NCBI GenBank assembly: GCA_024663395.1
Contig: JANFAH010000115.1
Coordinates: 1 to 64,000 of the forward strand
Direction: 5' to 3'
Origin: Pisolithus tinctorius
Lineage: Eukaryota > Basidiomycota > Agaricomycetes > Boletales > Pisolithaceae
Length of the DNA stretch: 64,000 nt
Every line of letters begins with the position of its first letter. Position 1 is the stretch's first letter. The position numbers and the translations under genes are program-made. Below, one piece after another: positions 55,823 through 64,000 of this stretch. The notes below the pieces were generated by a model, which saw only the letters and a program-made list of their open reading frames with translations, did no database searches and had not been told where the DNA came from.

Positions 55823-58800
55823 AGAGGACTGCTGAATCTGTTCCTGCATCAGTCAGTCCGGTGTCAATTTTGTCGGCTAAATGTACTTCTATAGATGACG
55901 AGACCAACATGCGGATTTGTTCCCCACTCGGTCTCGTGATTTTACCCGACTTCAAGGCAGGAATTTGGGCCTGTATCGACTCAGGCGCGGAAGTTTCCCT
56001 CATATCCGAGGCAATGGTTCGGAAACTTCAAATACCAACGTATCGCGTAGAACGAAAGTTCAAGACAACTTTGTTTACTGGAAAAGACCAAGAATGGGTT
56101 ACTCGAAAGTGTACCATCAAGATGGAAATCAAGGAACGGTTCGTACGCGTCAAGTGTTACGTCGGGCCGCTCGTAGGAAAAGAACATGTCCTACTCGGAA
56201 TGCCGTTCCTCAAGGAATTCAAGCCCCGCATGAATTGGGAAACCGGTAAGATTACATGTTGGGATGATGGTTTCGAGTATCCAGAAAAAGAAGCGGCGTC
56301 TGTCAAAGAGGCTGCAGTACCGGAGGAGCCGGTATCCGTTAACAAAACTACTCTCTCTACAGAACTGGAGGCCGCGCAAGCTGCTAGCAAGGAAGAGGTT
56401 CGACTACCTGAAAGGTATAAAAAGTTCGCCAAGGTATTCGCGGAAGACGATATCCCGCTTCCAAAGCATCGACCCGGGCTGGACCATGAAATAAGGCTCA
56501 GGGACGATTTCAAGCCTAAAAAGGCTACGGTATATCCAATGTCTCCCGACGAACTAAAAGTTCTAGATGAATTTCTTGACGAAAATCTAAAATGCAAAAA
56601 AATTAGACCGTCGACCTCTCCCCAAGCAGCGCCCGTCTTCTTCGTGGCAAAGAAAGACGGAAAGAAAAGGCTAATCCAGGATTACAGATACCTGAATTCT
56701 TTCACCATTCAGGACGCGCACCCCCTCCCAAATGCGCAAGCACTGTTTGACGAACTGGTCGAATCCAAGTACTACGCCAAGTTCGACATTCGATGGGGGT
56801 TTACAAACCTGCGCGTTAGGGAAGGTGATGAATGGAAAGGAGCGTTCCTAACTCCAAGAGGACTCTTCGAACCAACGGTAATGTTCTTTGGGCAGTGCAA
56901 CTCACCACCTTCTTTCCAGCGGTATATGGACAAAACGTTTGAGAAACAACACGGAAAACAGGTTGGTTATATGGATGACGTCGTGGTCCATGCCAAAACC
57001 ATCGAGGAACTTCGAAAATGCGTCGAAGAATTCCTCCAAATATGTGCGGATGAAGATCTTTGTCTGAAAATCAGCAAGTGCTGTTTCGAAGCCGAAGAAG
57101 TGGAGTTCCTTGGGATGATCATCGGAAAAGGACGGATGGAAACGTCCCCGACTAAAACGGACGCCATATCAACTTGGGAGAAACCGGAGAACCTCACTGG
57201 ACTTCGTCGTTTCCTCGGTTTCTGTAACTTCTACCGGAAGTTTATCCCCTCCTTCTCAAGCATCGCGCGACCCCTGCATGATCTAACAAAGAAGGGGGTC
57301 TCTTACCAGTGGACACAACAAACGGAGGCGGCCTTCCAGAAACTGAAGAGTTTGTTATGCTCTTCTCCAGTCCTCACGATTCCCGACTTCGCTAAACCAT
57401 TCGCGCTGTTCACTGACGCATCCAAGCTCGGAACTGGCGCCGTACTCGCACAAAAAGGTACCGACGGAGAGTGGCACCCTTGCTCGTACCTCTCACAATC
57501 CCTCGTTGGCGCGGAACAACGCTACCAGGTCTATGACTTGGAAATGCTAGCGGTAATCCGAGCCTTAAAAGCTTTCCGCCCTTATCTTCTTTCGCCAGTT
57601 GAACCAACCATTGTGTTCACCGATCATAAAAACCTGGAGTATTACCGGGAACCACAGCAGCTTACACCTCGCCAGGCCAGATGGGCTGCCACTGTTCAGT
57701 CTTATCCAATCAAGTTCTCGTGGCAGGCCGGTCGCTTGCAGGTCCCCGCCGATACTCTCTCGCGCAAAAACCTTTCGGAGGAGCCCGCCCCTACGGCCAC
57801 GGTTCTCCCGACGAACCTTTGGCTTTCGGAGGGGGTGGATCCCTTAAAACCACAAATCCGTTTAGTTTCACCGCTCTTTTCGCTTACAAAGTTACAAAAA
57901 CAGTTAAAAATAAACCGAATGGCTCGCATTGAACGCCTCCCCGCGCGACTCGCTCGGTCGAAAACAAAAATAAGACCCGGACCTTACTCTCGCCCACCTG
58001 AGGAAACCCCAAAGGAGAGTTCGGTCACCGAAGCTCGCCCCACGAGGGAACCTGTAAAAGGAGCTCGAGGTGTCTACGCCATATCCGCGGACCTGTACGA
58101 ACGCGTCAAGAACGATACGTCAAAGGATTCGACAGGCCCAGAACCAAGCGATAATGTAACCATAGCTGAAGACGGAACAAAACGGTTCGGAACAACCCGT
58201 CTGTACATCCCACCCGAGAACCGCCGTCATTGTATGCGGTCGTATCACGATCACGAGTCCACCGGACACCCTGGACAAAAAGCCATGTTTGCCAAAATGC
58301 GTAAAGAGGTATGGTGGGAGGGAATGGGAACTGACATCAAGAAGTACGTAGCAGGATGTCCGTCCTGCCAGACGACCAAGGTCATCACCCATCCCCCAAC
58401 ACCTCCTGTCGTACCGCACGAAACTCCTAAATCCCCCTTCCCGTTCCAGCAAGTGTCTATGGATCTCATCACGGATCTTCCCGTGTCAGGAGATTTGAAA
58501 TACGACTCTATTCTCACGGTTGTCGATCAGGGTCTAACTAAAGCCGCCCTGTTTGTTCCGTGTCATAAAACAATTGACTCCGTCGGGATCGCCCGACTTT
58601 TCCATCAGTTCATATATTCCCGATTCGGCCTTCCCGAATCAGTGATTTCTGATCGAGGACCGCAGTTCGCTTCCTCGTTTACAAAAGAACTTTACAGAGC
58701 AATAGGGGTTAAAACAAAGCTGAGTACCGGATACCACCCTCAGACTAACGGAGAAAGCGAACGTGTAAATCAAGAGGTAGAGGGGTACCTTCGCCTTTAC

Positions 58801-59508
58801 TGCTCCGAGTTCCCGAACTCATGGGCCTCTAAACTCCCCTCCGCTGAGTTCGCTCACAACTCCCGTGTTCACTCGGTTCACAAAATGACTCCGTTCTCGC
58901 TCATACTTGGCTACGACCCCTCCCCGTACCCCGAGAAACGACTCACTCCGGTCCCGTCCGTGGACGAGAGGCTGGAACGACTCGCCTCATCTAGAGATGT
59001 TGCCGTCCTGGCCCATAAACAAGCACAGGAATTGATGCGCTCGCGCAGCAAAGGCTCCTATGAACCGCCTAAAGTCGGAGAAATGGTTCTTCTAGACGTC
59101 GGCCATCTTAGGATCAAAAACCAGTGCGACAAGATTGCGCCCCGACGTCTCGGACCCTTCCCGGTGACTCAGGTCGTGTCACCGGTCGCCTTCCGATTGG
59201 ACTTACCACCGACATGGAAGGTTCATCCAGTGTTCCATGCTTCTCGGATCTTCCCCTACGTCGAAAACGAGACTTATGGAGCTACGCCCGCAGCACCGTT
59301 GCCGGAACTGGTGGATGATGAGATCGAATGGGAGGTAGAGGCTGTACTGAATCATAAAACTGACGGTCGCAGAGGACAGCGCAAGTATCTGATCAAGTGG
59401 AAGGGATTCCCTCATTCGTCAAATACGTGGGAACCCGAGGAACACATAAAAGATCACGCCTCAGAAGCCCTGGATCAGTACAAGCTTGCTCGACACCTCA
59501 GAAACTGA
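55823..59508 (+). CDS. pol: Pol polyprotein of Gypsy chromovirus (PR-RT-RH-IN-chromodomain)
   Basis: The frame is open from the gag overlap to TGA at 59,506-59,508, about 1,230 codons. Counting from 55,861: aspartic protease CIDSGAEVSLIS (Asp40); reverse transcriptase with RLIQDYRYLNSFT and YMDD at 370-373; RNase H with LFTDASKLGTGAVLAQKG (Asp519). Integrase follows with the H-H-C-C zinc domain (from His796 to CPSCQ near 832) and the DDE triad Asp868, Asp931, Glu967 (35 residues between the last two). A C-terminal chromodomain (EVEAVLNHK, KYLIKWKGF, NTWEPEEH, about 1156-1206) probably directs insertion to heterochromatin. The absence of an ATG near its start agrees with expression by frameshifting from gag. 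Confidence 0.95.
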
Positions 59509-60843
59509 ATGGATTCCCCTCGCTCCGTTAACACTGAAAACGACTATGCCGACCTCGTTGGAGAATCCCTTTACGACCCCTCAGCAGACGGGGACAACCT
59601 TCTCGTCCCACCTATCACCTGCTATCGCAACTCCCCTCCCCCGTCCACCTCCACCGGCTTTCCTGAATCGGACGCCTCGTCCCTCGCCTCCCAGTGGGAG
59701 GTACCGACCCCTGTCTCCCGCCCTCTCAGACCGTGTCCACACCAGGGTTTCTCGGTTCGTCGAGTCCCAGCACCCAAGGCCAGAGTCCCTCTCGAAGGAG
59801 ACAGTAACCGACAGGGAAAGGGAAAGGATAAAGAGAAGCCTCACCATGACGCCCGTGTCCGAACAGCCACCCCGAGCCCCGCCAATGCTCCCGTCTCTCC
59901 CCACGTTCGCCCCACCAGTCCAGTGTCATCCCGAAATGCCGCGCTCGACCTCCTTGCCTCGGTCGCCCTTGCCAGGGATGACGAGCCGTGACTACCAATC
60001 TCAGCAAGTGACTACCTGGACGTTACTTGGGCACTTGACGTCTTCAACAAAAGGGACAACGTTGATGGGTGCACACCAGAACAGGTTGAGTATTTTGGGG
60101 TGCTGTCTGAAATCTACAGAGCGGCAGACGTGATCGGGCGAGCAACCAATCGCATTCGGGTCCGACAGCTCTCCGGTACCGCCCCTCTCGCCGAAGTCAT
60201 TATGACTTCTATGCTTGAAAAAGGATACGCGGATGTTTTAGAAGCGGTAACCGGTGGCGCCTACCATCACCTTTGCGATCGACAGGTCGGGGAGTTCCTA
60301 GCCCCGACGGCTTCCCGACTTCTTGAACGGATCAAACCCGGAGAGAAGCCGGTGATCCCCGGAATGAAGCCTGAAGTCGATAAGGAGGTTCGATGGGACC
60401 CGCCACTCGAGTTCATGGATAACGCGACAGTATTTAAAGAAACAGCGAAGAGACTAGGAATGGGTCGCAGTGAGTCCGGCTGGGAGGTTTTTCTAACTGA
60501 CGCTTCCTGGGGAGGATTGGACAAGGAATATCATAATGCCGTCCACGCCGCCTGCTCTCTCCCTCCGGCTCCCTTCGTCCCCGTGCCTACTGATCAACTT
60601 CGGTTCTACCTCGGAGGACGAGCCAAGGTTCATGAGGGACATCCCCTCTACAAGTTCGCTTGCTACCAGTGCCATTACCTGGGACATTGGTCCTGCCATA
60701 ATGGCCAGGGCTCACGTTGGACCCAGGCAAGCGAGGAACCGCCGTCTCCATCGACTCCGTCGCCCGTCGCCGCCCATACCCGCTCCAGACACCCCCTTCG
60801 CAACCTATCCGCCAATGCTCGCGCCTCGTCCTCAAGGGTCTGA
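59509..60843 (+). CDS. Third ORF of the chromovirus, downstream of pol (one in-frame TGA)
   Basis: An ATG directly follows the pol stop (TGA-ATG, 59,506-59,511) in the same frame. 160 codons run to a TGA at 59,989-59,991; the same frame then stays open to 60,843. Together they would make about 444 residues. The first part is Ser/Pro-rich and low-complexity. The second has folded-looking segments (EQVEYFGVLSEIYRAADV, EVIMTSMLEKGYADVLEAV, DKEVRWDPPLEFMDNATVF) and a zinc-knuckle-like CYQCHYLGHWSC. I know no standard Gypsy domain like this. It could be an accessory or captured gene, or a product of stop-codon readthrough. Confidence 0.6.
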
Positions 60844-60850
60844 GGACCTT

Positions 60851-60863
60851 AGAGGGGGGGTGA
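60851..60863 (+). other. Polypurine tract of the chromovirus
   Basis: AGAGGGGGGGTGA lies immediately before the 3' LTR (TGTTATG at 60,864). This is the expected primer position for plus-strand DNA synthesis. Confidence 0.75.
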
Positions 60864-61558
60864 TGTTATGCCCGCTCAGAGGTCTCTTTCCTTTTTCGGC
60901 TTCTTCCCCTAAACGGTATGTCACGTGTGTCACGTGCCTCGTCGCGTCGATTGTCCTCGCCGTGGTCGTCCTCAGTCTCAAGGCTCGTGCAGCCTTCGGA
61001 TCACCGGCGGTGGTGGTATTTCCAATACCAACTGATGCTGCATACGCCCTCGTCACGCTGACTCGTAGCTGCGCCCGCAGCTGATGGACGTATATTTCAT
61101 TTACGTTTACTTCCTGCTCCGTACGTATCCTGACTCGCTTGTGTTGCCTGTATGTTCGTTTCCCTTGCCTCGGTACTGGTGCCCCTCACTGCGGACTGCG
61201 TCCGCAGCCGGTATGGCAGTGTCCGCAGTACCTGACTCGTTTCTATTTCATCGTTTACTTGTTTACGACTAACTGTGGATGTGTATACGGTACAAACCCT
61301 CGACGGGTATATAAGTAGAGAGTACCGTACGGTGTATCCTCAGTTTTTCGATTTCTTGCAATCTCCATCATCTTTGACTCGTTCCCTTGTCTTCTCCCCG
61401 TCGCGATCTCAGAAGAACTCGCCAGTGGACAAGACCTCTGATCGGAACTCGTCAATAACAAAGAGACCATAGGGGTTATGATAAGTTCGGCCCGTAGATC
61501 CACCTCGTGACATTCGTGCCTAGTCCATTTGACGAAGTCACTCGTTACGAGCATAACA
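60864..61558 (+). repeat. 3' LTR of Gypsy chromovirus
   Basis: 695 bp, equal in length and at all but one base to the 5' LTR, ending GCATAACA before the target duplication GCATC (61,559-61,563). It includes the same TATATAA box at 61,308-61,314 and the self-primer motif at 61,342-61,354. Confidence 0.97.
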
Positions 61559-62270
61559 GCATCCCATCGATTGCACCAATAGTGTTGGCAAAAAATGGGA
61601 AAAATTTGGGGTTATTGTGAATAGTTGGGTGGATGGGGGCATCACTGCGTGGCAATCGTACATACTTGCTGTATATATCACGAGATGAGAATTCAAACTG
61701 AATTTTTTTGAAGTACCTGGAATGACGATTAATCCACCAAAAACAGCATGGTCAAAGACTTACTTGGAGATCGTGCCGTTCGACCTTTGAAAACGTTCAC
61801 CTACATGTCTGATGGACAAACCGGTGACAGAGGTATATAGAAAGATTGCGAGTTGCTCTTTGAGTGTGACATGTTTGGAAGGACTGATTCCATGTTGTTG
61901 GAGCTCCCGCAATAAGATGTTGAATACATGCTTGTGAACTGCGAGCTCTGTACGAATTCGCTCAGGATGGCTGTTCAACAATTCAGTTACCCACCCACTC
62001 CCAGTCAGGATCGACATGTGGTATGGGATCAGGTCAGCATGCTGCGTCGCTTCTGCGACGGCCTGTAGAGTATCTGCCAACACGAGTAACAGGGATAAGA
62101 GTTGGAGGTGATGGTGGATGAGGATAAGGATGAGAAGTTTGCAGCATTGATGTTGATGTGCCTTTCATCGTTCTCATCATCTGCAGCATCAGGAGGGTCC
62201 CCACTGATCAGGTTCCCAGATACACCCGACTCATCAGCCATGCTAGTTGTGGTTGCAGTTATTGATATCA
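61559..62270 (-). pseudogene. Harbinger 2 transposase, N-terminal part
   Basis: Reading from about 62,247, an Asp/Asn-rich start (MADESGVSGNLISGD) is followed, after an intron, by LTGSGWVTELLNSHPERIR, then HVTLKEQLAIFLYTSVTGLS and HVGERFQRSNGTIS, the helix-turn-helix part of Harbinger transposases. After a GTAAGT...CAG intron comes YFKKIQFEFSSRDIYSKY and NTIGAIDGM, where the Gypsy element interrupts the gene one codon after the first catalytic Asp block. The rest lies at 52,594-53,490. Confidence 0.8.
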
Positions 62271-62279
62271 CCTATGTCT

Positions 62280-62394
62280 CCTCCTAAATTGGAGCTCCGC
62301 TTGAACTCTGTATGCTTATGTCATGAAGGCCTGGGACTTTTTTTTGGGTTTTTTCACCTGGATTCTTTGTGGGACTTTGTTACCGAACTAGCTC
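62280..62394 (-). repeat. Right terminal inverted repeat of Harbinger 2
   Basis: Inverted copy of 46,396-46,510, ending ...GTTACCGAACTAGCTC before the TTA duplication. Confidence 0.9.
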
Positions 62395-62397
62395 TTA

Positions 62398-63756
62398 ATG
62401 ATCAAATGCTGGCTCATATTGGTGCAGACATGGCCCCCTACTATTGGGCGCTTACCTCTTCTAGTGGGATAGACATCGATCTAGCACTCCTCAAATCCAT
62501 GGAAAAGGCAAACGAAGAGCAACTCAAGAAATTGGATGAATGTCTGGCTGAAGCCCAGAAGACAGAGGGGGAATCTGAAATATCAGACACTTTGAAGGTG
62601 AGGGCAAACCATCTCACTCAGATAGGTGACAAGGTATATCCCAGGCGATCCCGGTTTGTGACACCAAGCTTATGGGGAATGTGTGTAGGATGTGGCTGTC
62701 ACTGCCCAATGACTTGCCTTGGAGAAAACACCGGGCCTTGGGTCAAGGATAGATTTCTTCTTTGGAGATAATACCCTTATCACCAAGAACCTTGCTGGGG
62801 TGGAAAAATGGGTCCACAGATGCTAAGCATTTCTTTCTCACTCATGTGATTTGGACAGACTCGTTGAGGAAGGGGGTTATTGGGACAGATGGAATCATCT
62901 TAAGGTGTATCGTGGCTTACATGCAGTTTCCATTTGGCAGTTTAAATTGGGTGGCGAGCTGTTGCTTGATGCTCTGTCCATGTTCACTGCTACGGAACTC
63001 ATCTCCTATAATGACTTTGTTGCACTCGCTGTCATCAGCAATACACTCATCCTCCCAAGGGTAGACTTGAAGAAAAAGGTGGGTGATCCGTCTGCTTTGT
63101 GGCGTGGTTTATAGTTCATGTCACTCATTATCCCTGCTTCCACCCAGCTCATTGCCTCTCCTGAAGTCATCTCGGTTCTTCCAGAACTGCCTGTCCTAGA
63201 AGATCTTCTGCGGAATCTCTATGACTGCCACTACGCAAAATTTTTTGTAGTGTTAGGTATGCTCTCACCGCAATCCTTATCAATGAACCCACACAAACTG
63301 ACATCAACTTTTTCTTTTCATGGAATTATTACCTTGTCCACTATGATGGGGTTCTGTCAACAGCCACACTCGAACAAACGTATTTACTCCCTTCCCGACT
63401 TTTGTCTCCCCACACTTGATACTACATGTGCGAAATGCGTATCCTCGCCTATGCACAACTATTGGAATCATATCGGAGCATGACACTAGAGAGTCTCAGT
63501 GGCACGTTTGGTGTGAGTGTTGACTACATCGACAGGTGGGTCGATTTTTCTTTTTGGTTGGATGTACTGAAGGGACTGGCATAGGGAACTCTCACGGTTC
63601 ATTGCAAATGGGCGGTTGCATTGCATGATCGATAAAGTGCATGGGATCATGGAGACAACCAGACTGTCGATCAAGACGGCACAGTATGAGAAAGTGGTCA
63701 AGCAGGGTGATGTACTGTTGAATTCCCTGCAGAGACTCAGTAAAGTACTGTACTGA
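62398..63756 (+). pseudogene. rpn7: rpn7 exons 2-7 (unit 3)
   Basis: Continuation of the gene begun at 46,246. Exons encode [39 protein letters not shown] and the PCI end [11 protein letters not shown] (stop 63,754-63,756). A 27-base in-frame deletion removes ITLTLIRIG between SRID and FFFGDN (about 62,753). CpG loss gives Arg to Trp, Cys or Gln changes (ERLAEA to ECLAEA). With exon 1 lacking its ATG and 16 kb inserted in intron 1, it is inactive. Confidence 0.85.
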
Positions 63757-63854
63757 TCACTGGCTGGCATTAGTGTGGACTTTCCTTGCGTAATCATAAA
63801 CTGATCTGGCATTGTCAGTTCACATTATTATCTGACCATTTTGGACATCGAGGG

Positions 63855-63938
63855 ATGTGCCATTATCCAATGAAATAGCAATCCAAGGTGACCAGCACAC
63901 CACATACAGGTTCAGCAATGGGTCTGTCATTGTCACTA
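63855..63938 (+). pseudogene. Start of BTB-A (unit 3), broken off
   Basis: It matches 26,895-26,985 (GTGCCATTATCCAATGAAATAGC, then the TTCAGCAATGGGTCTGTCATT stretch) and then stops abruptly at about 63,938, where unrelated sequence begins. Confidence 0.7.
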
Positions 63939-64000
63939 GTGGTGTTCAAAATAAACTTAGCATGGGAAATTCACAGTGGCAGTGAAGGGCACCTGCCAAT
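63939..64000. other. Unidentified sequence at window edge, possible new insertion
   Basis: Homology to the unit ends at TCACTAGTGGTGTTCAAAATAAAC. TAGTGGTGTTCAAA resembles terminal repeats of some hAT-type DNA transposons, but too little is visible to decide. Confidence 0.25.

Larger units (their letters stand above)
46396..62394. mobile_element. Harbinger-like transposon 2, 16 kb with nested insertions
   Basis: Terminal inverted repeats of 115 bp (46,396-46,510 and 62,280-62,394, starting GAGCTAGTTCGGTAAC) differ at only a few positions. TTA is duplicated on both sides (46,393-46,395 and 62,395-62,397). Removing the element restores rpn7 intron 1 exactly as in unit 2. Contents are a SANT/Myb-like ORF (+), the second 1.8-kb element inserted in it, a 2.5-kb palindrome, and a transposase (-) split by a Gypsy chromovirus. 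Without the two insertions the element is about 6.1 kb. Confidence 0.88.

Overview
This is eukaryotic DNA from a filamentous fungus, most likely a mushroom-forming basidiomycete (Agaricomycetes). The genes have many 45-60 nt introns with GTRNGT donors and YAG acceptors. The protein families (a large G-domain GTPase family, BTB proteins ending in a CPxC-type tail, a Skn7-type HSF/response regulator, a wax-synthase-like acyltransferase) and the transposons (chromodomain Ty3/Gypsy, PIF/Harbinger with a SANT/Myb-like partner ORF) fit that group.

The core of the window (9.76-64.0 kb) is a tandem array of a roughly 17-18 kb multigene unit. The order is: wax-synthase-like gene (-), rpn6 (-), rpn7 (+), truncated BTB-A (+), G-domain GTPase (-) with an 82-bp satellite inside it, BTB-B (+), skn7 (-). 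Unit 1 (about 9.76-21.78 kb) lacks the wax gene and all but the first exon of rpn6. Unit 2 (about 21.78-39.69 kb) is complete. Unit 3 (42.79-46.39 kb, resuming at 62.40 kb) is split by a 16-kb nested transposon and breaks off in BTB-A at about 63.94 kb. Only rpn7 of unit 2 reads as fully intact by my splicing. rpn6 and rpn7 are divergent, with 87 bp between their starts. Most other copies carry frameshifts, nonsense changes, lost start codons or deletions.

Mobile DNA: a 3.1-kb PIF/Harbinger element (39,697-42,782, TSD TAA) sits between units 2 and 3. A second Harbinger-like element (46,396-62,394, 115-bp terminal inverted repeats, TSD TTA) lies in intron 1 of rpn7 unit 3. Inside it are a 1.8-kb unclassified element (second copy at 5.89-7.70 kb), an almost perfect palindrome with 1.17-kb arms, and a very young Ty3/Gypsy chromovirus (53,491-61,558) whose two 695-bp LTRs differ at one base. 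The chromovirus shows a Tf1-like self-priming signature, a -1 frameshift site between gag and pol, and an extra ORF after pol.

The left 9.7 kb is gene-poor. It holds a decayed Gypsy integrase, a minus-strand region built of tandemly repeated exon/intron-like modules, the first 1.8-kb element and low-complexity repeats. CpG content is strikingly mosaic: long stretches have CpG replaced by TpG/CpA, with sharp borders that fall at homologous positions in units 1 and 2. This suggests methylation- or RIP-like mutation interleaved with the duplication history.
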